Shown: piece after piece, positions 45,741 through 57,624 of the stretch
How the letters are laid out: every line of letters begins with the position of its first letter
Numbering within the stretch: position 1 is the first letter of the stretch
Source of the DNA: Cristatella mucedo
Lineage: Eukaryota > Bryozoa > Phylactolaemata > Cristatellidae
Length of the DNA stretch: 64,000 nt
Assembly: GCA_009760855.2 (NCBI GenBank)
Contig: WPIO01000045.1
Location: 457,001 to 521,000 of the forward strand
Direction of reading: 5' to 3'
The notes under the pieces: model-generated
Database searches by the model: none
Told to the model about the DNA's origin: nothing
What the model saw: the letters and a program-made list of their open reading frames with translations, nothing else
Position numbers and translations under genes: made by a program

Positions 45741-46129
45741 GCTGCGTCTGCACTTTCCGCCAAGTTGAAGCTGCTAGACGGTCGTATTCAGATTTTACAA
45801 TTACAAGTTCTTGCGCTGCACGGGCTTTATTCGTGCACAAAACTCTAATCCCGCTGAAGTGAAAAGCTGCTGCCTCCGCATCGCGTCACTAATTGCCGGT
45901 GCAAACCTGCCGGAATTGTCGGGCCGCCGAAGAGTAGGAGGTTATTTTTTTTTACTCAAAGTCGAAATAGCACCTGTTTCGTTCCGTAGTGGTCAAAAAA
46001 TTTGAGACGAGCCGAGACAAGGCTACCACTATGCCCATAACTAGAAAAAAGCAGTCTTAGAGTTATCCAATCGCAGCAATTTTCGTGTTCTTGAGCGCAA
46101 CGATGACTGTTTTTGAAGTCGTATTGTCG

Positions 46130-46240
46130 AGTCTTTCAGTCAGCGATCCTTTATTGCCCACTGCAAGGGGTGGCGGTAGACGTTAAGGCTCTTCTGCCGT
46201 TATATGAAGGAATCTATTCAATCAGCTATCCCTAATCTTT
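46130..46240 (+). mobile_element. SINE-B, 5' truncated
   Basis: Starts near the end of the head (CAGCGATCCTTTATTGCCCA) and keeps the body AAGGCTCTTCTGCCG and end CAATCAGCTA. Confidence 0.78.
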
Positions 46241-48570
46241 AAATAGTGAAAGACCAGTCCTTTCTCTGGCCTCAAATCCTCGGAGACGATATCGGCTTCT
46301 TTTATGGTTGCAGCGATCTATCAGATCTCTGTTGTTCTACATGGTCGTCGTGCCAAGCAACGACAGTTGCACTATCAGTCTACTAGCCGAATGGATCACA
46401 GCACATCGGATCAATTTTCAACAAGGCTTTTAGCTGCAGTGACTGAAATGTAAAAGCTTGGATCGAGGAGCATACATGCTGCTCATTCATTCAGAGCGTT
46501 TGATAATGCACAAGCAAGCATTGAGCTTGCATTAAACCGTCCCTGTAGGTTTTGGCTGATGATACTGCGGTTTTTAAACATTGGAAACTTTTGAATAGCT
46601 AATTTTGGATACAATTATGCAAGTTCACTTATGCAGTGGCTGAGCCAGGTGGTGGCAAGGAGCCTATGACCCCCCTAAACTAGGGCAGATCTGAACCACC
46701 CCCTATTCCTACTCCCATGCCGGTCACCAACGATAGTATTACGTCCACATTTTAATTGATGAGCTATCGCTGTGTTCATTTAGATACACATTTTGATTTT
46801 ACCCTGTAATTTTTCAATTACTACTGATTTAGCACAGCCTACTCAATAATCTTACGGATCTTGCATCTACATACACATTTCGCAGATCTTTTTGCCCCCA
46901 GACAAAAATCCTGGCCCGCCACTTCATTTATGAACGTCTTTTTCATGTGGCAACACTCTAAGCAGTGCATTATAAGCACGTATATTTACGCACTACAGCT
47001 TGTATCGGTTGCTCGTTGCACGGTGACATCTTCAGAAATTTCAGGCACTTACCTCACTCGAAGTGGACCTAGCGGATGTTCAATGAGGGCACACTTAAAA
47101 AAGAGTAATCATACTCTGCTGCTGGCTATCACAGAAAACCATAATTTAGCTAGAGAAGCCAAAACGCAAACAGAAATGCGTTCATGAAATTTCATTATTC
47201 GGAGGCTCTGCATTGCTAAATATAGCTAACAACGCATAGTTCGTATACATTAAGAATTATTATTGCAGTAAACAGCTGCTTAATTGGTTTTAGCAAGTAC
47301 TTTAAAAAAATGGTATGCACATTCTCTGTGGCAAAACAATAAGGAGATCTTGAGGGGTGAGGAATTATGCTTCTAACAAGATGGGATTTATACATCTCCG
47401 TGCACATTCATTATTTATTTTCTTGGATCAATTGAACGATTGGTATGTATACTGGCCCAAGCAACAAAGGTAACATAAACTATCTTTTGATATAAGCGTA
47501 GCTGTCATGTTGGCTTTCTGATGACATGCAGGAGTAAAGGTCAGGGACTTCACGAAACATGGTAATCTTGCAAAATCAGCATATTAAGTACTATGGGCTT
47601 ACTAACACGGGTAAAACTCCTCCAAAGATTTAAGCCATCTGGCCATACGTGTGAGTAACCTAGAAAGTAGAAAAAACTTATCTGATATATGTGAATAAAT
47701 CTACCAAGTTCAATGACATATAAAATTCTAAGCACATAATAACGAGCATGTGCTCTAAATTGCACGTTGTTCGGATCTCTATTAGTCTAGCTAAAGCTAG
47801 GACATTTGCAAGACAAATGAGCAGCTTTGCGACACGACGCTTGCAAGACGAATGGCCAGCTCACCAACCAAACAAGTTTTCAACGACCAACGACCAATAT
47901 ACGCACTAGAGACAACTACAACTGGAGTGCTGAGAAGAAAAGAAAATCGCACACATTCCAAGTTTGAAGCCGATTGGACAACTGTTATCTGAGGTATGCC
48001 ATCTGCAGGACTCAATGCCGGCAGTTGACAACAGCGAAGCCTGTGGGGATGGGGGTGTTGATGAAGTCAAGCTGGATGAGTGTCTTGAAAATTAAATGGT
48101 TACGCAGCACGAACACGCACTCCGCCCCGATCGAACAAAAGTTAGTCTTCCACGTGCGCGACGAAATCAAGGCCGTGTATATTGGCTCAACAGCGCCAGC
48201 ATCCACAAGCAGCAAGGCCGAATTCCAGGCGGCGGGCTCAATGAACTCGCCCGATGAACTTGCCTCGGCTGCTTCTACAACGGACCAAATCTCACGTCTC
48301 ACGGCCTCTTTTGCTTAGACTCGCATCTCCCTCACGGAATGAGAAGTCAGTCACATCAAAGGGTCTGCCGTAAACAGACGTCTAGGGCCCTAATGAAGAG
48401 GCTTAACCACAAACGGTCGTTAAAGGCAGTAGCCTAAATTGAAGGGCAATAAACCTCCCTAAGCGTGACCAACGAGGCCATAAATGTCAACAGGCCATAC
48501 AACCGTAACAGGTTACACCTCGAACACAGTGAAGTGTTGTATGCAACGAGGATTGGCACACTTTCTAATC
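46241..48570. other. No certain gene, unrecognised minus-strand frames
   Basis: Two minus-strand frames (48302-48012 and 48015-47797) meet near a strong acceptor-like CCCCCATCCCCACAG at about 48041. A 41-nt segment at 47053-47093 (minus) is flanked by CTCTTTTTTAAG and GTAAGT. These could be exons of an unidentified minus-strand gene, but no family is recognised. Confidence 0.25.
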
Positions 48571-49340
48571 GATTTGCGGTAGATTGTAAGAGATTACTGC
48601 TTAGCATGGCATCATTGCTGTCAATTGCCAGGCAGCGCTTGAAATTCTACTTGTGCGGCGGGTTAAAATCCTATAGTTGCACATTAAAAATAGTTAGTGT
48701 AATGTGCATTCAGATTGAAGCGATGAGAAATCAACTTCTAGATATTTTGTAGAGGAATGCAGTACATTGCCGTATTGGCCCGAGCCATTACAGTCGATTG
48801 CAGAGCATAGCTTGTGAAAGCCCGTGGCAGTTGGGATGGAATTGTGCAATTACACTTTAGGAGTTGAGTAATTTTTAATAAAATTAGAGCCTCTTTTAAA
48901 TGATTTATGGTCGTTTATGGAGCTAGATGCAGTCTATCTCTAGTCACTTTGCTATGGATTGCAGTATTTCTTCGGGTCATGGCAGTCGATCGCAGCTCAT
49001 ATCAAGAGACAGCCCGTGCCATTTGTCGTTAGATTTTGTGAGTACACTTGTCGCAGAGTTTACTGTTCTCGTGTGCAATCAAAAAAGGAGCTCTCCGCGT
49101 GAAAAATTCTTTTCTTTTTTGTTGAAATGCGTTTGATTTTGGCAGATTTCGGTTTTGGATCGGGCTGCTGCAATCTATTGCACTGGACTTCGTGAGAACT
49201 CGCACCCGGATCGGACCGAAATTGCGTGGGAACACTAAATATGCTGTATCTCGCATTCCAATATAGTTAGAGCTTAGCGCAGCCAATTTTTAATTTATTT
49301 AAAGTGTCTTAAAAAGGATTGCGGTGAATTGCGGCACAGG
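48570..49340 (+). repeat. Decayed tandem repeat of about 190 bp
   Basis: Related blocks recur at about 190-bp steps: CAGTCGATTGCAGAGCATA (from 48791), CAGTCGATCGCAGCTCATA (from 48983) and a weaker GCAATCTATTGCACTGGAC (near 49170). Each is followed by a GCCCGTG-like word. Divergence is high, so the limits are approximate. Confidence 0.5.
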
Positions 49341-49439
49341 CATGGGTATTTTCAGCCAATTTGCACGAGAACGCGTGAGTGCAGGGACGAGAAATTCGGT
49401 ATGCACGGTACATACAAATGACTGTGTGCTACGATATTC

Positions 49440-49510
49440 ACGAAATATAAAGTGTGCCTTGAAAGAAAATGAGTTCTCTGATGGTGCCCAACAAATGTAT
49501 TATTTTTTTA
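49440..49510 (+). mobile_element. LINE-A tail, diverged
   Basis: TAAAGTGTGCCTTGAAAG, GAGTTCTCTGATGGTGCC, then ATTATTT. Confidence 0.65.
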
Positions 49511-50545
49511 TAACTTTCAGCCGCTCATCGCCGATTTCCGATCCATTTGAGCTCAAACTAAATTGGAGTTTGATAATCAGTCCAACCCGGGCCGCACCTA
49601 TTACCCAGTACGCCCCGCACCGACCACCACGAACCGCCAAGTAATGTCCTAATTTCACTCGACATGCAACTTCACTCAACGTGGACGTTTTCATATCTCT
49701 TTCTTCGCACTCCAGAGCAGCCCACAGGACGCCAATCACTATCCCACACCCATATGTACGCCCGCCCACTCGCCCGCGTCCTAAACGGTGGGCGTCATAT
49801 CCCAACCCGTATGCACTGGAGTTTCATATTTTTTATTTTTCCCGACGCACCACTTTCGCGCGGGGTCCCATAATGCACCTCCATAGATGAAGATCACGTC
49901 TCCACCATTATATGTTCTCAGATGATAGGCTGAGAGAGTTTCTTGGGCACCCTCACTTTCGGCGCTCAGGTGACGACGGCGTGGTTTTTAGAGGCGGCTA
50001 CTACTTATTCTGCCATCCTGGATTGACCCAGGGGCTATGGTACTCGCCTCGAACTCCTGCTGAGATCAAGGCGATCACCTTAGCGATAGAAGTGTTAAGT
50101 TTTTAGTGATGACGAGGCGGTCATCCATGAGGTCGTCCGGGAGGCGAGGCACTCACAGTGCACCGCGCGTCCAGCGTCTGCTTCCGAAGGAGGCAGCCAT
50201 TTTGTTCTGGCAGTCGGTATGTTTCCCACGGAGCTAAAGACGAGACCTGCCTGGTGACGCGCCTCCGGATCCCCCTACCCACGCGGCGATGGTCTTCGTA
50301 CGAAGGGAGGGACAGCGGGCTTGGGAGGAGGAGCTACGGCAGTGTGATCCCTTGAACGTTTCGCGAGTGCCGAAGCAGCCCTGAATGCCGACTGAGTCCT
50401 GACCAAAGACTGCCCCTCCTTTCTAGGTTCCTTTGGCCGCGAGGTCGCATACGTGCTTTTTAAAACGAACTGTACAATCTGGTAATTCTAGCTGACCTAC
50501 GATCATTAGCCGTTGCTAATTTCCCTTGAAGCCACCCGTATTTGC
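49511..50545. other. No gene recognised
   Basis: CpG-richer sequence with short open frames (64 and 65 codons at 49912 and 50158), none with a recognised motif. Confidence 0.35.
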
Positions 50546-51120
50546 GATGTAACGTCTCTCCGTCTGTAACTCCACAAAGTCGCCAAGAAAACGTGAGTGC
50601 TGCGCACGGGAATTTTCTAAAACGCGTTCTGCAGCCCACAGACTTCCTATCACACGACAAAGAGAAATTGAGAAGCATAGCAGTCAGGATGGAAGTTACA
50701 CTGACGTAGCAACTGACAACGGCTGGAAAGGATGTCCAGTCCCATAGTCGGTGGCTAGACAGTAGATGCCTTTGCGTAAGAATTTTTTTAATGAGTTCCA
50801 CAGTCTAGCACCTGCAGAGCAAAACTTGTGTCGCCAACAGCCTTTAAAAGAAGGAATGGAAAAGCTAACGTATTGCCCATCGAGGGCCTGAGGGCACGAT
50901 GAGGCTGAAACTGATTCAACACTTTAGCTAGGCCTTGCCAAGTGCAAGCGCTGGCGCTACCCGACAGGACTCTTCTTCCTCTATGTAAGTGAATCTTAGC
51001 TGAATCAGCTAAGATTTTTCTTTTTATGAAGGAGCCAAGCAGTGTCGGGCCTCGTTGGTCTGCGTGAGAACTCTCCTCTTCTGTATCCGTTGCATTAGCC
51101 GAAAGCATTTCTCACAGCGA
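50546..51120 (-). mobile_element. LINE-B fragment
   Basis: In + orientation ACGTCTCTCCGTCTGTAACT, CACAGTCTAGCACCTGCAGA, then GAGGGCACGATGAGGCTGAA. Coding sequence is shifted. Confidence 0.82.
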
Positions 51121-51236
51121 TCGCTCCACGATCCACGCGATTTGTCCATTAGGTGCCTCTGCTCTGGCTGACATTGTGCATTCTCTCGCAGGACGATATA
51201 TATATTGCCTCTCCAGCATGTACAATAATTGCATAT

Positions 51237-51292
51237 AGTGAGACTTAGCTCTTTTAGAATGCTATGTATAAGTTTTATTATTATTATTATCT
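51237..51292 (+). mobile_element. SINE-A or LINE-A tail, diverged
   Basis: GAGACTTAGCTCTTTTAGAA, GCTATGTATAAG and an (ATT)n tail. Confidence 0.5.
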
Positions 51293-51525
51293 TTAACCTA
51301 TCTAGGCAAGGGTCTCGATTGATCTACAGTGCACCGCAGAACGTTTGCATAGAGCAATACTCGTCAATAAGCTACATAAGTCGCTTGTCGAGCACTGATA
51401 GGCATCTTATTTAAGAGCAGTGGCTTTCAAAACATATCTTGGGGTTTTTAATTTAGAAATAATAATTCATACCTCATTTATATATATGCTTTGTGTATAT
51501 GTAAGCAGCATGTGTCTCTTTCTTT

Positions 51526-51720
51526 ACGCAATTCCACGAAGCCATAAAGGCTGAGCTGGTGCAAAGTCCGAGATTTTTCTAAAGCCTAATCAAAGCGCAA
51601 GAGGCTTGCGATTTAGGCTAACGTAATCGATTTTACGTTACAAAGAAAAGAGATAAGTATGGCTGAGTTTGGGAGAAAGTGGGTTATTAAGCAAGCATAG
51701 AAGTGGCCAATAAGGACGCC
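51526..51720 (-). mobile_element. LINE-B 3' UTR, diverged
   Basis: CACGCAATTCCACGAAGCCA, then CCTAATCAAAGCGCAAGAGG, a worn form of the LINE-B 3' UTR. Confidence 0.6.
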
Positions 51721-52515
51721 TGAAACGATATCGCTTTTGTGCTCCTCGCGCGATTTCTACCGAAAGCGCTACCGGCGAGCCCGGCCGTCGTGCTCTTCAG
51801 CGCGTCCAAAGCTAGCACAGGATCGCCGGCAGACGAATTTCGCGACGGGGGCTACTGCGTCTGAACGACATAATCCTCCAGGGGCCATTGCATCTCAGCA
51901 GCGTAATCCGCACAGATTTCGATCGCGTTCGTCAGTGCGCCACTTAGTTGGCCATTTCGTGTCGTGGTCCGATGAGTCGTGACGAGTCGGAGCGAGTTCG
52001 ATCAGGTGAGGAGGAGCGATGTGCGAGGCATCAGCGAAGCGACGACATCGGAGCGGCGGTCAAGCGCCGTTTGGGAAGGCATTAGAATCAATCGATCGAT
52101 GGGCTGAGCATTGACCGCGCCCATCTACTGCGGCGACTATCTTTTACTCGTCGCAGTGCTCAGGTGCGTTCGGATCGCAATTTGCCAAAACTAACCGCGG
52201 CGAGCTGCCGGCCGCGACGACGCCGAACTCAAGCTTGTGCTCCACCTTTGCCAGTCATCTGTCAGAGGTCAGATTAAAGGCAAAGACTCGACTCACGGCG
52301 TCGCCTGGCGGCCACTTGTGACATTAGCCAGCTCGGCGGAGGCTGGCGGCGCCGACGCGATGCAGACGCAGCTGCCACGGGCTTTTAGGATGAAGCCTCA
52401 GCAAGCGATCGGTCGTGACGTCGACAAGCGGTTGGTAAGGAGAGCTGGAAAAGTGCTCGCCTTGAGGAAGGGAAGCAGCGTCATCCCGACGCCTCCGGTT
52501 CAACGGGCAGTCACA

Positions 52516-52517
<2 letters not shown>
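51721..52517. other. CpG-rich segment, no certain gene
   Basis: Rich in CG dinucleotides. A short frame MSRDESERVRS from 51973 runs into a GTGAGG donor near 52008, which could be a first exon; nothing else supports it. Confidence 0.3.
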
Positions 52518-52570
<53 letters not shown>

Positions 52571-52610
52571 TCTCTGCTATCTCTCTCTGCTCTCTGCTCT
52601 CTACTATATG

Positions 52611-52682
<72 letters not shown>

Positions 52683-52912
52683 TCTTTCTCTCTCTCTCTC
52701 TCTGCTCTCTCTGTGCTCTCTGCTCTCTGCTACATCTCCTCCTCTCTGCTCTCTGCTATCAGCTCTCTCTCTCTCTGCTCTCTCTCTTTCTCTCTTTTTC
52801 TCTGCTCTCTCTCTTTCTTTCTCTACTCGCTTTCTCTCTGTCTTTCTCTGTCTGCTCGCTTAGTCTCTCTGCTCGCGCTCTCTATGCTCTATCTCTGCTC
52901 TCACTCTCTCTG

Positions 52913-52945
<33 letters not shown>

Positions 52946-52991
52946 ATGCTCTATCTCTGCTCTCACTCTCTCTGCTCTCTCTCTCTCTCTC
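52518..52991 (+). repeat. (CT)n and CTCTGCT-type low-complexity array
   Basis: Pure CT runs at about 52520-52568 and 52616-52680, separated and followed by TCTCTGCTC units. Long Ser-Leu frames are artefacts. Confidence 0.97.
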
Positions 52992-53194
52992 TTACGATTC
53001 GCCTGATCCGCATACGCTCCGGGTCTCGCGCTTTCGAATGACCTTGGTTTCTAACGCGTACTTACGCACCCAAGCCCAAGCCCGATCCCAATTCCTGCTA
53101 ACGCCGGAGGCTAAGCGCAGATAGACAGGCACGCTGAAAGTTTCAGGGATGTGGTTGTTGCCAGGTTTGGAGCGCGTCCGACCGCCGCCTTTAT

Positions 53195-53372
53195 TGGTGA
53201 GCCGTGATGGCGCACTAGGTAAGGCGGTTGCTTCTCACGACCTCGGTCCCGATGTCGTGGGTTCTAATCCTGCGGCGGGCGATCCTTTATCGCCACTGCA
53301 AGCGGCGGTGATAGCCTTAAAGGCTCTTCTGTCGCTATGCAAAAGAGGCTATTAAATCAGCTAGTACTAAAC
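53195..53372 (+). mobile_element. SINE-B, full length
   Basis: GAGCCGTGATGGCGCACTAG, B box GGGTTCTAATCC, ATCGCCACTGCAAGCGGCGG, and AAATCAGCTAGTA. Confidence 0.93.
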
Positions 53373-54569
53373 TTAATTGTCCTAAGCACAGCGCCAAAGG
53401 AAAAGCCTAGGTCGATTTAGGAGCCTCGTTTGCATCGCGGCAGAGGGCAGCCTTTTTGAATCCACGCCATGACCTGCCTGGGTTATAAAGAGTGATCGCC
53501 GTGCACCGGCGCGGGCATCTAAACGCTAAACCTTAAAACTAACCTCCGGGGTCTTCCTAATTGGCAGCCCCCACTTGACCGACACCGCGAATCTCAATTT
53601 TAAACCATTCGCAGCGTTCCGTTGAGTTCCGTCGAAGCGGCCTGTTCGTTCGAGTCGTCTTGTTTTCAGCGTCCCTCCGACTGCAAGCTCCGACTGGTGG
53701 CAGCAATACATTGCCCATCAAGGTAAAAGGTTTCCTAATTTTAAGATATTTCCTACCTCATTTCGAATCTGTGCACAAGAAGTCTTCCCTTCCTCGTCAT
53801 GAGTGATTTTAAAATCTATTTCGACGACTCAGCTGACGCATTAAATGCAGAATTTCATGCGCTCACTAATTGAGTTTCTCCTGTGGCTTATATTCACGTT
53901 TTCACTCGCAACTAGGGTCACACAATCGACCGAATATTCGCTAATGATTAAATGCTGTAGTATCCTAGTAATACCTATTTTTAAATCTTCTGGCATGCCA
54001 ATCGCATTTAGGCTTTGGGTTACACTCTCCTTTTGGTGTCTTCTGAGAACCGTGAAGTCCTCAGTGGAATCCTCAGTAACACCACCTGTACTGTGCTCCC
54101 ATAAAATTCCTCGCACGACCTTGATGTCTATCTGAATGTCTTGCCACTGGTGATCTTAACTCAAAGTTCATCTCCCAGCCTAAGTAAAACACTAAATCTC
54201 TTAACGCTAGATCCACCGATCTCCTACTACAATACATTAATTGGCCTCCGGCATCTATGAACTAACTTACTGAATAAATCTGTCCTTGACCTCAGGTCTC
54301 GTCTCTGAACCTTTCAAAAAGGTAATTCCAAAGCCTCTCATTAGGATGGCAGCACTAGACTATAAGAAATAAGGCAAATATGCACTGTTTCCCTTTGGAA
54401 GCTTATATCACATTTACTGGAGCGCGGTGGCAGAACATTTAGGCTCTTAGACCAAAGCCTTTGGCCCTAGCAAGGAAGCTTCAGTCAGGTTTTCGAGCGA
54501 ATCGCCCCGTAGAGTTAAAATTACTGTAGCTATATCGCGACCTTTTCAGAAATGCAGACTTTGGTTAAG
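53373..54569. other. No recognisable feature
   Basis: Frames of 91-96 codons overlap on both strands at 53841-54135 and have no known motif. Confidence 0.35.
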
Positions 54570-54910
54570 TCTCTCTACTTCTTTGTCGGACCTTTTGGCA
54601 GCGTTTGCCGCTGTCAATCACCTAGTCCTTTTGGAGAGCCTCTCATCTCACCACGGCATCTCTGGTACTGCACGGCAACGGCTAGATGGTATCAAAGGGC
54701 GATGACTCTAGAGAATTGATGACGACAACGGTCAGCCATCCTTCGAAGAACCGCAAAAAACACGATGTCCATCAGGGCTTTGTACCCGACCTACTTCTTT
54801 TCGCCACGTATGTTCTCTTATTGCCGTAGCAATCGAAAAGCGCACTCTCTATTTCATCTGCATGATTATGTAGACGGTGCATTTGGTATGTATAGCGACA
54901 AGCAAAAAGC
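54570..54910 (+). mobile_element. LINE reverse transcriptase fragment
   Basis: FAAVNHLVLLESLSSHHGIS then GTARQRL matches the AFDTVDH..LL...GI.GTAL motif of CR1-like LINEs. Later frames give ISFHLHDYVDGAFGMY-like sequence, the worn YADD active-site region. Stops and shifts separate the parts. Confidence 0.65.
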
Positions 54911-55839
54911 TGCTACAAACTTCCGCAATTCACACCCGACACCGGCAGCGGTAGCACTAGCACACACAGCAGAGGCGAAGCCCTCGCTGGAAAGTGGACC
55001 GGTCCGCGTCCGGCAGCGCAACGTTGCTACTTCCCGATAGCGCCTCCGAACCCCGAGAGCTCCAAGCGCGCCCGTCGCGGATGCGCTACTTCCCCGAATC
55101 TCGACGCGTCCGCGGCGGCTCGGTGGCTGGTGCGGGCCGCTGGGCGCCGTCGGGCACCGTACTCTCTATAGCGGACGAGAAGCGCTCGCCCGCCGTTTCT
55201 TAATTGCCACGTGCTGAGCGGCGAAACCGCGGCAGAAAGCTGCGAGGTCTAGCCGGTTATGAATGTGCGACTAGTGAGAACAGCGGCAGCGCGAGGCTCG
55301 CGCCGCCGCAGCGAGATCCTCACGGATGTTGGGGCGGCCGTCGTCCGCCGGCGGTCGCTGCTCGGAGGAGAAGAGACTGTGGATCGTGGAGTTTTTGGAC
55401 GAGCGGCGAGCGGTGACGCCCTTGAAGCGTCGCCTGACATCGGCGTCTGACGATGTCATCGCCCTGGCGCCGACGCCGAGCAGCGGCCCTGCCCTTAGGC
55501 CTGGGCGCCCTCGACGATTGGCACCGGGACAGCGAGCGAAGTCCGGATGTGCTCGCACTAGACCCGGACTTCCGGAATGCGAGGCTGCGTGCGGCAAGGC
55601 CGCGGAGCAGGCGCTGATGTGCGCCGGGTAAAGCATGAGCGTCTCCGATGGGCGCGCCGCAGCGCAGGGCGTGCGCGAGAGGACGATCCAGCGCCATGGC
55701 TTACTCAATTCATGTCATCACTCCGTACGAAAATATATATTGCATGAAATACACCACTGTAGCCATCGTGAACTCGCACTTTTTTCCAGAGCATTTATGC
55801 AGGCGTACCGTGCCACGCTCGAAGCTACGCCGTGATATC
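54911..55839. other. CpG-rich segment, possible promoter or first exon
   Basis: From about 55000 to 55700 CG dinucleotides are very frequent and long frames are open on both strands, as expected in any GC-rich DNA. No motif decides a gene. Confidence 0.35.
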
Positions 55840-55995
55840 CAAGGAGGTTAGGTGCTCGCTCTTCCACGACCGAGGTCGTGGGTTCAAATCTTGCTGTGGG
55901 CAATCCTTCGTTGCCAACTGCGAGCGGGCGTGATAGCCCTTGAGATTTTTCTGCAGCCATACCAAGGAATAGATTAAATTAGGTGATATTTTATT
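55840..55995 (+). mobile_element. SINE-B variant
   Basis: B box GGGTTCAAATCT, then TTGCCAACTGCGAGCGGGCG. Same variant body as the copy at 13510. Confidence 0.8.
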
Positions 55996-56194
55996 ACCCA
56001 AAATCGGGCGAACGGTGCGTGGGTCGTTCTGCTGAGTGCAGCTTCCTCAACCTTCCTCTATCATTTTAGCTGAATGAAAATTCTCTTTTCCTGTACAAAA
56101 TCCGACAACGAAGTGTGCACGTCCTAATTTAGGCAATCTGTCGAGCGATAGTTAGCAGTCAGTCAAACACTGCTGCGGTATCCCCTGTTTCCGG

Positions 56195-56335
56195 GTCTTA
56201 GAAATGAGGCTAGAGAGCAGTCGCACCTAGCACAACCACCGTGGACGCGGGTTCGAGTCCTGCCATAGTTGATTTCCCGCTGCAAGCTGCGCTGATCATA
56301 GTCGTTAAGGATTCTACCCTGCTCTTTGAATGAGG
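56195..56335 (+). mobile_element. SINE-B, diverged
   Basis: B box GGGTTCGAGTCC, then CCCGCTGCAAGCTGCGCTGA and GTCGTTAAGGATTCTACCCT. Confidence 0.65.
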
Positions 56336-56367
56336 GCCGCGCCATAAGCTGACCTTTGCTTCCCCAG

Positions 56368-56490
56368 AGAATTCACGTTGCCGAGCGTCACGAGCCCGTC
56401 GATCGACGCTTGGAGGAGGAGGAGGAAGAGAAAGAGCTGAGAGGCGATCGCTGCGCTGACACTCCCGTGCACTCCACGCTCCGAGCGTGA
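56368..56490 (+). other. Candidate terminal exon, unidentified
   Basis: After the acceptor-like CTTTGCTTCCCCAG a 40-codon frame reads RIHVAERHEPVDRRLEEEEE and ends at TGA. The acidic run may be chance from a GGA repeat. No family recognised and no poly(A) signal seen. Confidence 0.2.
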
Positions 56491-56618
56491 ACCCGGCTTC
56501 CGCTTAATTCAACAGAGATCTCGCTGACGCATCAGTCGCAACTCTTCACTGGCTTTCCCGAAGACATTCGGATTTTCTCTCGGCGGCGCGCGGTAGCAAC
56601 TTCTGCAGGGGTCGAGCC

Positions 56619-56669
56619 AAGATCTCCAGATTGGCGGGCAAGGTACACTGCTCCTGCCCTTGGGACCTG
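56619..56669 (-). repeat. Fold-back repeat, part split off by the LTR element
   Basis: CAGATTGGCGGGCAAGGTAC and onward to the duplication ACCTG (56665-56669). The other part lies at 60936-60975. Together they match the repeat at 13355-13436. Confidence 0.6.
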
Positions 56670-57069
56670 TGTAGTTCGTATGTACGTATGTATGTATATA
56701 TTGTATGCCGGCTCCTGACTTGTGACCGTAAGGTCAAGGGAGCGTGTAGTTCGTATGTATGTATTGTATGTCTGATAAGCCACTGGTGAGCTGTAAGAAG
56801 CACCACCGAGAGGGGCCGGTGCACAGCTGTGGTCCACCTGTGATGTGATATGGACACAGGCCGGTAACCAGCTGGTGGCCAGATGGTGGATTCACCATCA
56901 GGGTCGGCCAGTGCACCGTGTGGTCGATGAGTCATCGGAGTCGACCAGGGGAGGGGAGTCGTGTGAGGGCAGGGGCTGAGGGGAGCCGTGCGCTCTTGGG
57001 CTCCGTGTGTTGGGAATAAACTGTCGGTGTTGGGCATCGGCTGGCTCTCTGCTGTGCAACTAAAATACA
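56670..57069 (+). repeat. 5' LTR
   Basis: Begins TGTAGTTCG and ends AATACA, an approximate TG...CA pair with a short inverted repeat. The poly(A) signal AATAAA is at 57015-57020. The start sequence TGTAGTTCGTATGTA recurs at 56745, preceded by the same purine-rich GGTCAAGGGAGCG that precedes the 3' LTR. Confidence 0.95.
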
Positions 57070-57085
57070 AGCTATTTCGGCGAGA

Positions 57086-57589
57086 ATGCTGCCAGCAGCG
57101 CTTTTCTTTGCCTACGAGGAATTCGCCTCGCGTCGCCTCGCTGAAGGTGAAAATGTGGATGGCTTTTGGGCGGACTTGAATCGGTTGGCTAGGCTGGTGG
57201 CCGGTGATTTTGTCAAATGCGCCTTTGCTGCTGGGCTGCCGGAGGCCGCAAAGAGGCACCTCCAAGCCTCATGCAACCTCGCGGAAATGCCTGCTGATGT
57301 TCTTGTCGAGAAGGATCGGGTCATGGTGAAAGCAAGCGTCAGCATTCCGAAGGCGGCAGAAAGTTGCTTCGCCTCCGGTTCTCGTTCGGGATGGCTTCCC
57401 CAGGCACCGAATAACAGAGATGTTGTGTGTTTCCTATGCAAGGCGATCGGGCACTTACGCCGTGATTGTCCTTCTAAAGCGGCGTGCCGTGGTCGCGGGA
57501 GGCACTGTTACGTCTGTGGGAGCATTCAACATCTCGCTGCTAACTGCTCGGATCGGGCCGTCGTACCAAACTGGCCAAAAAACGAGTAG
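57086..57589 (+). CDS. gag, amino-terminally shortened
   Basis: A 167-residue Gag that would package the element's RNA. The first part (RLAEGENVDGFWADLNRLAR, residues about 17-36) belongs to the middle of a retrotransposon Gag domain, and the carboxyl part has two zinc knuckles of the form C-x2-C-x4-H-x4-C (CFLCKAIGHLRRDC and CYVCGSIQHLAANC; residues about 112-150). Full Gag proteins of this group are much longer at the amino end, so the start here is probably not original: a deletion seems to have joined the 5' LTR to the middle of gag. The frame ends at TAG (57587-57589), directly after the slippery site. Confidence 0.85.
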   Translation: MLPAALFFAYEEFASRRLAEGENVDGFWADLNRLARLVAGDFVKCAFAAGLPEAAKRHLQASCNLAEMPADVLVEKDRVMVKASVSIPKAAESCFASGSRSGWLPQAPNNRDVVCFLCKAIGHLRRDCPSKAACRGRGRHCYVCGSIQHLAANCSDRAVVPNWPKNE

Positions 57590-57624
57590 GGGAAAGCACG
57601 CATTACTGCGCCGGTGCTTTCCCC
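57577..57624 (+). promoter_or_regulatory. Predicted -1 ribosomal frameshift signal between gag and pol
   Basis: The heptamer A AAA AAC (57577-57583) lies in the canonical register of the gag frame (codons AAA AAC). A 5-nt spacer follows, then a perfect 11-bp stem: GGGGAAAGCAC (57589-57599) with GTGCTTTCCCC (57614-57624), loop of 14 nt. A -1 shift on the heptamer enters exactly the pol frame and bypasses the gag stop six bases downstream. Confidence 0.85.
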
